DNA of 64,000 bases. Origin: Clostridia bacterium. Lineage in GTDB: Bacteria; Bacillota; Clostridia; Oscillospirales; CAG-272. Position 1 is the stretch's first letter, and each line of letters begins with the position of its first letter. The stretch lies in contig JAFWYJ010000053.1 in the NCBI GenBank assembly GCA_017517745.1, positions 1 through 64,000 of the forward strand, given 5' to 3'. Under the pieces are notes generated by a model. That model had not been told where the DNA came from. It did no database searches and saw nothing but the letters and a program-made list of their open reading frames with translations. Shown here piece by piece: positions 15,507 to 23,051 of this stretch. A program made the position numbers and the translations under genes.

Positions 15507-16883
15507 ATGGTACATCAATACAAGCTGAACGGCTATAACATCGTGCTTGACACCTGCAGCGGATCGGTCCACACGGTCGACGAGGTAGCGTACGACGTGA
15601 TCGCCATGTATCAAACGGCGTCGCGCGAGGAGATCGTTTCCGAGATGCTGAAGAAATACGGACATCTGGAAGACGTCAACGAGGCGGAAATCCTCGAATG
15701 TCTGGATGACGTCGCGGCACTTGAGGAGAGTGGAAAGCTTTTTTCCGAGGACAAATATGAAAACTTGGCGCACACTTACAAAAACAACAGCAAGGTCGTC
15801 AAGGCACTCTGCCTGCACGTCGCGCACACCTGTAATCTCAATTGCTCGTATTGTTTTGCCAGCCAGGGCAAATATCAGGGCGACCGCGCCCTGATGAGCT
15901 TTGAGGTCGGAAAACAGGCGTTTGATTTTCTGGTTGCCAATTCGGGCACGCGCCGCAATCTGGAGGTCGACTTCTTCGGCGGCGAGCCGCTGATGAATTG
16001 GGAGGTCGTCAAACAGCTGGTCGCGTACGCGCGCAGCATTGAGAAGGCGCACAACAAGAATTTCCGCTTCACGCTGACCACCAACGGCGTTCTGATCGAC
16101 GATGACGTGATCGATTTTGTCAACCGCGAGATGAGCAACGTCGTGCTCAGCCTGGACGGCAGACGCGAGATCCACGACCATTTCCGCCGTGACTACGCGG
16201 GCAAGGGAAGCTATGATACCATTCTCCCCAAATTCAAGCGTTTGGTCGAGGCGCGCGGCGGCAAGGGTTACTATATGCGCGGCACCTTCACGCACAACAA
16301 CGTCGATTTTACCAACGATATCTTCCACATGGCAGACCTCGGCTTTACCGAGCTGAGCATGGAGCCGGTGGTTTGTCCGCCAGACGATCCCTATGCGCTG
16401 ACCGAGGCGGATCTGCCGGTGCTGTTTGAGCAGTACGAGATCCTTGCCAAAGAGATGATCAAAAGAAAGAAAGAGGGCAGGGGCTTTACCTTCTATCACT
16501 ACATGCTCGATCTGAAGAACGGTCCTTGCATCTATAAAAGGATCACGGGATGCGGCTCGGGTACCGAGTACATGGCGGTGACTCCTTGGGGCGAGCTTTT
16601 CCCCTGTCATCAGTTCGTGGGAGACCCGAAGTACAGCCTCGGCAACGTCTGGGACGGTGTCAAGAATATCGAGGTGCAGGACGAGTTCCGTTCCTGCAAC
16701 GCCTACGCGCGCGAGGAATGTCGCGACTGCTGGGCGAAGATGTATTGCTCGGGCGGCTGTGCCGCGAATGCTTACCACGCGACGGGAAGCGTCGGCGGCG
16801 TCTACCGTTACGGCTGTGAGCTCTTCAAGAAGCGCATTGAGTGCGCCGTGATGATGCAGGTCGCCGAAGCCGAAGAGCAATGA
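15507..16883 (+). CDS. scfB: Thioether cross-link-forming SCIFF peptide maturase (radical SAM/SPASM)
   Basis: A 458-residue enzyme. Residues 1-90 form the peptide-recognition (RRE-like) region (MVHQYKLNGYNIVLDTCSGS, VDEVAYDVI). The radical SAM cluster is C-x3-C-x2-C in HTCNLNCSYCFASQGKY, followed by FFGGEPLMNW. The C-terminal SPASM region binds two further Fe-S clusters through CGSGTEYMAVTPWGELFPC and CNAYAREECRDCWAKMYC-SGGC. The size and SPASM spacing match characterised SCIFF maturases such as CteB. The ATG at 15507 follows AAAGGAG. It overlaps the PLP enzyme start by 4 bases. Confidence 0.96.
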   Translation: MVHQYKLNGYNIVLDTCSGSVHTVDEVAYDVIAMYQTASREEIVSEMLKKYGHLEDVNEAEILECLDDVAALEESGKLFSEDKYENLAHTYKNNSKVVKALCLHVAHTCNLNCSYCFASQGKYQGDRALMSFEVGKQAFDFLVANSGTRRNLEVDFFGGEPLMNWEVVKQLVAYARSIEKAHNKNFRFTLTTNGVLIDDDVIDFVNREMSNVVLSLDGRREIHDHFRRDYAGKGSYDTILPKFKRLVEARGGKGYYMRGTFTHNNVDFTNDIFHMADLGFTELSMEPVVCPPDDPYALTEADLPVLFEQYEILAKEMIKRKKEGRGFTFYHYMLDLKNGPCIYKRITGCGSGTEYMAVTPWGELFPCHQFVGDPKYSLGNVWDGVKNIEVQDEFRSCNAYAREECRDCWAKMYCSGGCAANAYHATGSVGGVYRYGCELFKKRIECAVMMQVAEAEEQ

Positions 16884-18220
16884 GAACTCCCATCGTAGAT
16901 TTTGTCAAGGCGTACGCCGACGCCGACGTGTCGCGCTTTCACATGCCGGGACACAAGGGGCGCGCGATGCTGGGATGCGAGCCTTACGACATTACCGAGA
17001 TCAAGGGCGCGGACGTTCTGTCGGATGCCGACGGGGTGATCGCCGAGAGCGAGGCGTATGCCTCGGCGCTTTTTGGCGCGCGTAGCTTTTACAGCACCGA
17101 GGGCTCCACCCTTTGCATCAAGACGATGCTGGCGCTGGTCGCGTCGGAATCCAAACGTCAAACGCGTCCCCTGATTTTGGCGGCGCGGAACGTGCACAAG
17201 GCGTTCGTTTACGCTTGCGCGCTTCTGGATCTGCGCGTCGAATGGCTCGATCCTGCGACACCTGCGCATCTTTGCGCGTGTCCGATCACCGCGCGTGACG
17301 TGGAGAAGGCTTTGGACGCGATGCAGGAAAAACCTGCGGCGGTCTATCTGACCTCGCCAGACTATCTCGGTAACCTTGCCGACGTCGAGGGGATCGCGAA
17401 GGTCTGCCGCGCACGGAGCATTCCGCTTCTGATCGACAACGCCCACGGGGCGTATCTGCGATTCCTTGAACCGTCACAGCATCCGATCTCGCTTGGCGCG
17501 ACGATGTGCTGCGATTCGGCACACAAAACCTTACCCGTGCTGACGGGAGGGGCATATCTCCATCTGTCGCCAGACGCGCCCTTTGACGCCCAAACGGTGC
17601 GTCGACGAATGGCACTGTTTGCCTCGACCAGCCCGTCGTATCTGATCCTGCAATCGCTCGATCTTTGCAACCGCTATCTTTCCGAGAACTATCCCGCGCG
17701 TTTGTCGGCTTGTATCGAACGGCTTGAAAAAGTCAAACGGATGCTTGTCGCGTGCGGATTTCCATCCGAGCAGACCGAACCACTCAAGTTGGTGCTTCAC
17801 GCATCGCGGTTTGGATATACGGGTGAGGAATTGGCGGAGCATTTGCGCCAATACGCGGTGGAAGCCGAGTTTGCCGACCGCGAATATCTGGTGCTGATGG
17901 CAACGCCCGAGACACGGGAAGAGGACTTCGCGCGTGTGGAGCGCGCGTTTGGCGCGCTGTCTCCAAGGACGGTGTTGAACGCGGGCTTTCCGACCGATGC
18001 ATTGGCGGCGGAGCGCGAGGTCTGTCTTTCGATCCGCGAGGCGGTGATGTCCCCGAGTGAATCGGTGGCGATTGACTCCGCGATCGGACGCGTCTGCGCG
18101 TCTCCCACGGTTTCCTGCCCGCCCGCAGTTCCCGTGGTTATCAGCGGTGAGCGGATCACCGAAAACACGGTGCGATTGCTTCAATATTACGGCATCCATT
18201 CGGTGGAGGTCGTAAAATAA
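16880..18220 (+). CDS. Orn/Lys/Arg decarboxylase-family PLP enzyme
   Basis: A 446-residue fold-type I PLP protein. MPGHKG (residues 20-25) and TEGSTLCIKTML are the N-terminal substrate and cofactor motifs of the family. The PLP lysine lies in SAHKTLPVLTGGAYL, preceded by LLIDNAHGAYL with the Asp that holds the pyridine nitrogen. It is the short form like Bacillus YaaO/SpeA, without the wing domain. Activity could be arginine, lysine or ornithine decarboxylation; the substrate cannot be read. Its ATG overlaps the maturase stop (ATGA), so it is translationally coupled to SCIFF maturation, an unusual link. Confidence 0.88.
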   Translation: MRTPIVDFVKAYADADVSRFHMPGHKGRAMLGCEPYDITEIKGADVLSDADGVIAESEAYASALFGARSFYSTEGSTLCIKTMLALVASESKRQTRPLILAARNVHKAFVYACALLDLRVEWLDPATPAHLCACPITARDVEKALDAMQEKPAAVYLTSPDYLGNLADVEGIAKVCRARSIPLLIDNAHGAYLRFLEPSQHPISLGATMCCDSAHKTLPVLTGGAYLHLSPDAPFDAQTVRRRMALFASTSPSYLILQSLDLCNRYLSENYPARLSACIERLEKVKRMLVACGFPSEQTEPLKLVLHASRFGYTGEELAEHLRQYAVEAEFADREYLVLMATPETREEDFARVERAFGALSPRTVLNAGFPTDALAAEREVCLSIREAVMSPSESVAIDSAIGRVCASPTVSCPPAVPVVISGERITENTVRLLQYYGIHSVEVVK

Positions 18221-18242
18221 AACGGCAGCGTAATGGGTGGTT

Positions 18243-18300
18243 CTCATAAGGAAGTTTAATCTCTCTTCGTAGGGACCGGCGTCCTCGACGGTCCATCACA
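18243..18300 (+). repeat. Left inverted repeat flanking the membrane protein gene
   Basis: Contains CTCATAAGG, then GTAGGGACCGGCGTCCTCGA and CGGTCC. The reverse complement of 19617-19668 reads nearly the same, so the two form ~50-bp inverted repeats 1.4 kb apart. Confidence 0.75.
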
Positions 18301-18328
18301 ATAATTGTATTGCAGAAAACAAAGATTA

Positions 18329-18368
18329 ACCCCAACAGATTTTCAAAGTCTGTCGGGGTAATTTTATG
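18329..18368 (+). terminator. Terminator downstream of the PLP enzyme gene
   Basis: CCCCAACAGA pairs with TCTGTCGGGG (one mismatch) around a short loop, followed by TAATTTTA. Confidence 0.7.
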
Positions 18369-18416
18369 TGATCCTGTTCGACAAATTGGAATTTATTTTT
18401 ATACGTTAAATGTGTT

Positions 18417-19253
18417 TCATTGGCCGAGATTAAACCGGTTTGCAATCTGCTTTCTCATCTCGCCTTCAAGGTCTTGCGTATCCGCACCTGCTATATAGTC
18501 TAAATCGTGGTCTTCAAGATAAAGGTAATACAGCGTGGAGTTTTCTCTATCAATACCAATCAAGTATATTTGATTAGGGAAATGATCTTCTTCCCCCGCA
18601 GTTACAACCTTGAAAAAGATTTCTTCGTAATGAAATTCAGGTGCGGCAATAAGGTAATCTCCATCGTTTTCAATAACAGGATCTGTCAAAAACTGATGCG
18701 AGTCTATGTAAGACTTATAGTCTGCCTCGCATAGTTCAAGGCTATCGTATTTTACGATTGCTGTGACAGACTGATAAAAGAAAAATCCGGAATCAACCTT
18801 ACCGACAAATCGAACGTTCTGTTTATCAAATTCGTTGTACTTTGGGAAATAGTTAAAATCGATTCCCATATCATCTGCGCACTGATTAAAGTCAACTTCA
18901 CTTTCAATAGTATAGTAATTCGTAGTTTTCGGAATCCCAATGAATCCTAAAAGAAGAGTATACGGATTGAATAGTGATATGATAACGATTATGTTCACCA
19001 ATGCAGAAAGCCATTTGCGTTTAATGCGTATGTTAAACAAGAGTATTAAAACGAAAACAACAATACAAACGCCAATAATAAGAAGCTCACGGTATGGGGC
19101 ATAACTCCCGTAAAGATACGGTATCTTTTCTTTCATTGCAAATCCTTCGATTATTGTAATGATTGTGATAAACGAAAGCATCGCTAAGGCAAGTCCAATC
19201 AATACGATTGCCACGGTTTTGATGTTAGAAAGATTAGATTCTTTTCTGTTCAA
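18417..19253 (-). CDS. Hypothetical membrane protein with extracytoplasmic domain
   Basis: A 278-residue protein I do not recognise. Four hydrophobic segments lie in the first 130 residues (TVAIVLIGLALAMLSFITII; LLIIGVCIVVFVLILLF; ALVNIIVIISLFNPY plus LLLGFIGI). The remaining 150 residues are soluble, acidic and aromatic. The TTG at 19253 is taken as start because AAAGGAG lies 8 bases before it; an upstream TTG at 19322 has no site. The gene is AT-richer than its neighbours and sits between inverted repeats, which suggests acquisition. Confidence 0.7.
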   Translation of the reverse strand: MNRKESNLSNIKTVAIVLIGLALAMLSFITIITIIEGFAMKEKIPYLYGSYAPYRELLIIGVCIVVFVLILLFNIRIKRKWLSALVNIIVIISLFNPYTLLLGFIGIPKTTNYYTIESEVDFNQCADDMGIDFNYFPKYNEFDKQNVRFVGKVDSGFFFYQSVTAIVKYDSLELCEADYKSYIDSHQFLTDPVIENDGDYLIAAPEFHYEEIFFKVVTAGEEDHFPNQIYLIGIDRENSTLYYLYLEDHDLDYIAGADTQDLEGEMRKQIANRFNLGQ

Positions 19254-19415
19254 GGTTATTCTCCTTTGCGATTTTTGTGATTTCAGTTTGTTGCGACGGC
19301 GCGGTGAAAACTTGTTAGACAAATTCTTATTTATCGTTCTGTTTTATCGCCAGTTTCGCATCTGTATTACAAATACTTCGGGCAAAGCCCATACCCCTAT
19401 GGTTGAGCGCATCCT

Positions 19416-19553
19416 AAGGCTCCCTCTGGGAGGGAGCTGGCGCCGTAGGCGACTGAGGGAGAATGCGTTACACGAAGGGTTTCACAAACCGAAAGTTGCG
19501 CAGGCTCCTTCCGTCACGCTCCGCGTACCACCTTCCTCCCGGAGGAAGGCTTT
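19416..19553. mobile_element. MITE-like element, family with AAGGCTCCCT ends
   Basis: Left part AAGGCTCCCTCTGGGAGGGA, GCTGGCGCC...GACTGAGGGA; right part is its imperfect inverted copy ending in CCTCCCGGAGGAAGGCTT. About 138 bases, no coding capacity. A second member of the family lies at 28546-28670. Confidence 0.7.
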
Positions 19554-19616
19554 TTTGCTGCTCCCATTATAACACAAATCGGCAGAGAAAACAAGTTCTC
19601 TGCCGAAATTTATGTG

Positions 19617-19668
19617 TCACGGACCGTCGAGGAGGCCGGTCCCTACAATTTGTAATCATCCTTATGAG
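19617..19668 (-). repeat. Right inverted repeat flanking the membrane protein gene
   Basis: GGACCGTCGAGGAGGCCGGT then CCCTACA and CCTTATGAG. Complement of the repeat at 18243-18300 with a few differences. Confidence 0.75.
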
Positions 19669-19700
19669 AAGTTGCGCAATGCTGCCGTTTTTTGCTTCTT

Positions 19701-21422
19701 TTACTGCTCGTCCCGACGGAACTGTTGGCGATAAAGCTTGGCGTAGATGCCGTTTTGCGCAAGGAGGGTATCGTGCGTACCCTGCTCGACGATCCGACCT
19801 TCGTCCACCACGGCGATCTCATCGGCGTTCTTGATGGTGGAAAGGCGGTGCGCCACCACCAGCGTGGTGCGTCCCTTGCAAAGCTCGTCCAAAGCCTCTT
19901 GAATGAGGATCTCGGTGGCGTTGTCGAGGGCGCTGGTTGCCTCGTCCAGAATGAGGATCGGCGGGTTCTTCAAAAAGACGCGTGCGATGCAAAGACGTTG
20001 CTTCTGTCCGCCCGAAAGCCGCACGCCGCGCTCACCGATCACGGTGTCATAGCCTTCTTCAAGCGACATGACGTAGTCGTGAATGTTGGCTCTCTTGGCT
20101 GCTTCGATCACTTCCTCCTCGGTGGCGTCGAGCCTGCCGTAGAGGATATTGTCGCGAATGCTGGCGTTGAAGAGGTAAACGTCCTGCTGAACGATGCCGA
20201 TGTTGCGGCGCAGCGAGTCGCGCGTGATCGTGTGGATCTCTTTTCCGTCGATCAGGATGCTGCCGTTTTCGACGTTATAAAAATGTGGGATCAGATGGCA
20301 GATCGTGGTTTTGCCGCCGCCGCTGGGACCGACCAGAGCAAAGGTCTTGCCTTGCCCGATCTTGAGGTTGACGTTTTTGAGCACCTCTCGTTCGCTGTCA
20401 TAGCCGTAGGTCACGTTACACAGCTCGATCTCACCCGCGAGTCTGGAAACTTCGATCGCGTCGGGCGCGTCGGCTTCGGGCGGAGTGTCCATGATCTCCA
20501 GGAAGCGTTCAAAGCCGGTCACGCCGTTCTGAAAGCTTTCCATGAAGCGGATGAGCGTGTTGACGGGACCCAGGAAGAGGTTGATCGAAACGATGAAGGC
20601 GGAGTAGTCACCGAAGGAGATCTTGCCGTTGTAGAGGAAGAGACCGCCCGCGACCAGAACCACGACGTTGAAGACGTCGGTGATGAAGGTGGTGGAGGAG
20701 TGGAAGACACCCATGGCGTGATATGCCTTGCGGCGGGCTTTTTTGAAGTCCTCGTTGCCGACTTCAAACTTTTCGGCTTCCTTGTCGGCATTGGTGAATG
20801 CCTTGGTCACGCGGATGCCCGAAATACTGCTTTGCAGAGAGTCGTTGATGATGGCGGTGGCTTGACGGCTCTCACGAAATGCCGCGGTCATCTTTTTGCG
20901 CGTTGTAGCGGATACGAGTACGAGGAAGGGAACGCAGGCGAAGACGATCAGCGCAAGCCAGATATTGATGGTGGAAAGGTAGGCAAAGGAAAGAATGATC
21001 GAGACGCCCGAGATCAAAGGATTTTCGGGGCCGTGATGCGCAAGCTCGGAGATGTCGAACAGGTCGGAGGTCATGCGGGACATGATCTTGCCCGTCTCGT
21101 TGTTGTCTAAAAAGCGGAAGGGGAGCTTTTGCAGATGGTTGAAGAGATCGCTGCGCATCTGCGCCTGCATCCGTACGCCCATGATGTGTCCTTGATACTG
21201 AATGAAGAAATTGAGTAGCATGCGCACGAAATAAAGCAACAGAAGACCGCATCCGAAAATGACGATCATGCGGTAATTTTTGTTTGGGATCAGGTCGTTG
21301 AGCATGGTGCGGGTGACCATGGGATAGAGAATGGCGATGATCGACACCAAAAGGGAGGCGACCATGTCCATGATGAACAGCCGTTTGTGGGGCTTGTAGT
21401 AGTTTAGAAAGCGTTTTAGCAT
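19701..21422 (-). CDS. ABC transporter, fused membrane and ATPase domains (exporter type)
   Basis: A 573-residue half-transporter. Residues 1-310 are a type I exporter membrane domain with six segments (MLKRFLNYYKPHKRLFIMDM onward). The ATPase domain has Walker A GPSGGGKTT, Q-loop IVQQDVYLF, signature LSGGQKQR, Walker B ILILDEATSALD and H-loop VVAHRLST. It resembles the MsbA/BmrA/lipid A or multidrug group. It would act as a homodimer or with an unlinked partner, since no second half is adjacent. The start at 21422 follows AGAGGA; an extension to 21542 overlaps the tRNA promoter region. Confidence 0.92.
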   Translation of the reverse strand: MLKRFLNYYKPHKRLFIMDMVASLLVSIIAILYPMVTRTMLNDLIPNKNYRMIVIFGCGLLLLYFVRMLLNFFIQYQGHIMGVRMQAQMRSDLFNHLQKLPFRFLDNNETGKIMSRMTSDLFDISELAHHGPENPLISGVSIILSFAYLSTINIWLALIVFACVPFLVLVSATTRKKMTAAFRESRQATAIINDSLQSSISGIRVTKAFTNADKEAEKFEVGNEDFKKARRKAYHAMGVFHSSTTFITDVFNVVVLVAGGLFLYNGKISFGDYSAFIVSINLFLGPVNTLIRFMESFQNGVTGFERFLEIMDTPPEADAPDAIEVSRLAGEIELCNVTYGYDSEREVLKNVNLKIGQGKTFALVGPSGGGKTTICHLIPHFYNVENGSILIDGKEIHTITRDSLRRNIGIVQQDVYLFNASIRDNILYGRLDATEEEVIEAAKRANIHDYVMSLEEGYDTVIGERGVRLSGGQKQRLCIARVFLKNPPILILDEATSALDNATEILIQEALDELCKGRTTLVVAHRLSTIKNADEIAVVDEGRIVEQGTHDTLLAQNGIYAKLYRQQFRRDEQ

Positions 21423-21535
21423 AAAAATCCTCTTTGACAGACATAAATGGAATGGAGATATACTATATTTTACCATAGAAAAAATGGAAATGCAATAAAT
21501 AATTGAAAAAAAGAAGAGAAATCCTAAAAAAGGGG

Positions 21536-21564
21536 TTGACAAAGGAAAGGGAATATGATATAAT
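21536..21564 (+). promoter_or_regulatory. Promoter of the tRNA-Leu/tRNA-fMet unit
   Basis: TTGACA (21536-21541), 17 bases, TATAAT (21559-21564). Confidence 0.8.
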
Positions 21565-21612
21565 AAGCAATGCGAACCGATCAGGAGCGCATAAGTCTCT
21601 CGGTGCTACCTT

Positions 21613-21701
21613 GCCGGTGTGGCGGAACAGGCAGACGCCCGGGACTTAAAATCCCGTGATGCGAAAGCATCGTACCGGTTCGACCCCGGTCACCGGCACC
21701 A
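21613..21701 (+). tRNA. tRNA-Leu (anticodon TAA)
   Basis: 89 nt with acceptor GCCGGTG/CACCGGC, discriminator A and encoded CCA. The anticodon loop CTTAAAA between CGGGA and TCCCG gives TAA. A long variable arm (TGATGCGAAAGCATC) marks a class II tRNA. Confidence 0.96.
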
Positions 21702-21722
21702 TTGAGGGGTAAAAACAGATAT

Positions 21723-21800
<78 letters not shown>

Positions 21801-21803
21801 TAT

Positions 21804-21826
21804 TGTGCATCCTAAATAGATGCCAC
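21804..21826 (-). repeat. 23-bp interrupted palindrome 'R2', tRNA copy
   Basis: TGTGCATCCTAAATAGATGC plus CAC: GCATC and GATGC arms around 7 bases. Other copies at 27300-27322, 28283-28304 (partial), 28356-28380 (diverged) and 31335-31358. Confidence 0.7.
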
Positions 21827-21835
21827 AGCAGAAAT

Positions 21836-21867
21836 CCCAGATGCCATAAGGCTTCTGGGCTTTTTTG
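21836..21867 (+). terminator. Terminator of the tRNA unit
   Basis: CCCAGA pairs with TCTGGG (with inner GCC/GGC), followed by CTTTTTTG. Confidence 0.75.
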
Positions 21868-22098
21868 TTCCCATTTTTCACAGTGCAAATTTGGTAGATG
21901 CCAATGGATGAAATCGACGTGTGGATGGGATTTGAACTTAAATAATAAAACTTTTAGAGGCAGATTTTGTGATTTTTCAGTTGCACAATCTTCCTTTCTT
22001 TCGTTTGTTTCAAAAAATATTTGTATACAATTTGTGTCTGAATCGAGGACTGTGTAATGAATTTCTGCAGCTCTCTTTTTTATTTTCATGAAAGGTGA

Positions 22099-22896
22099 TC
22101 AAAAATGGAAAGTATTTGTTGCCGTGATATTATACCCATAGTATTTCTTAAATAAGCGACTGACGTAATTGGGGTCGGTGTATCCAAAAAGTGCTGCCGC
22201 CTCGTATAGGTGAACAGGCTCCTTCTCCATCAGATTTTTGATTGCTTCCAGTTTTTCGTAGTTGACGTATTTTTGAAAGGAGATTCCTTCTACTTTTTTG
22301 AAAACGGAACACAAATATTCAGGGGTAATTGAAAGATACTGGGCAACACTTCTTTGTGTGATCGGAAGATGCAGGTTGGTCTGAACGTATTTCTTGGCAT
22401 GCTGTGTATACAACACCGCGCTAGGCAAGTTCAATTCTGTTTGTTTTCTGTTGCATTGGTCGATTTCACAAAGCAGTTCAAGGAACTTCGATGCGCCCTT
22501 GGTTTTTGACTCCTTAAAGATCAGTTGGTTTCGTATCAACTGATCTATAATATTTGCTGCTGATCGGGTGTTGAAGCGCTCGGGCGTAACAAGCGGCAAA
22601 CATAGGCCATTGATATCATCTTGCAGTGACCATTTTAGATTTGCAAAGACCGTATGATGCTCGTGATAAGCAAAAGCCTTGATGTTTATTTGTTCCTGAT
22701 CATACGGAAGGAGAACAATATCTCCCTTGTTTGCCACGTATTCCTTACCTTTGTATTCGATGGCTATCGAGCCTTCGGATATAAAGGTGATCTCCATAGA
22801 ATTTTCTCTCTTCAGAAGGGTATTGAAATAAGTGTCTGCATGATAAATGTGGGCAAATTTCACACAAGGTAACATTTCGATTTCATAGGTTTGCAT
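22099..22896 (-). CDS. AraC-family regulator divergent from the glycyl radical operon
   Basis: A 265-residue protein. The N-terminal 140 residues form a cupin-like sensing domain (MEITFISEGSIAIEYKGKEY, ANKGDIVLLPYDQ). The C-terminal AraC double HTH runs from about 165 (VQTNLHLPITQRSVAQYLSI, PEYLCSVFKKVEGISFQKYV; YTDPNYVSRLFKKYYGYNIT). The cupin resembles sugar-responsive AraC regulators. Divergent from the glycyl radical enzyme gene with 155 bases between, it is the likely activator of that operon. Confidence 0.88.
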   Translation of the reverse strand: MQTYEIEMLPCVKFAHIYHADTYFNTLLKRENSMEITFISEGSIAIEYKGKEYVANKGDIVLLPYDQEQINIKAFAYHEHHTVFANLKWSLQDDINGLCLPLVTPERFNTRSAANIIDQLIRNQLIFKESKTKGASKFLELLCEIDQCNRKQTELNLPSAVLYTQHAKKYVQTNLHLPITQRSVAQYLSITPEYLCSVFKKVEGISFQKYVNYEKLEAIKNLMEKEPVHLYEAAALFGYTDPNYVSRLFKKYYGYNITATNTFHF

Positions 22897-22987
22897 GAAC
22901 GGTCCTCCAGTTCTTTTATAGATTGTATCCTTTGTTCTCTATTATAGCATTTCATATTAATTTTGTCAAGATTTTCAATTCTGTTTA

Positions 22988-23016
22988 TTGACATATGCTC
23001 CACTAAATAGTAAAAT
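22988..23016 (+). promoter_or_regulatory. Promoter of the glycyl radical enzyme operon
   Basis: TTGACA (22988-22993), 17 bases, TAAAAT (23011-23016), 36 bases before the start codon. Confidence 0.75.
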
Positions 23017-23051
23017 GAGTGCAAGCTTGCATCGAATAAGGAGGTATGTGT

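Larger units (their letters stand above)
21801..22098. other. Region between tRNA-fMet and the AraC gene
   Basis: Holds a copy of a 23-bp interrupted palindrome (21804-21826) and a terminator (21836-21867). The rest is AT-rich; frames present on both strands lack ribosome sites and recognisable content. Confidence 0.5.

Noticed and set aside
15297..16880. 527-codon minus-strand frame opposite the SCIFF maturase
   Set aside because: Shadow of the maturase and peptide genes; no ribosome site.
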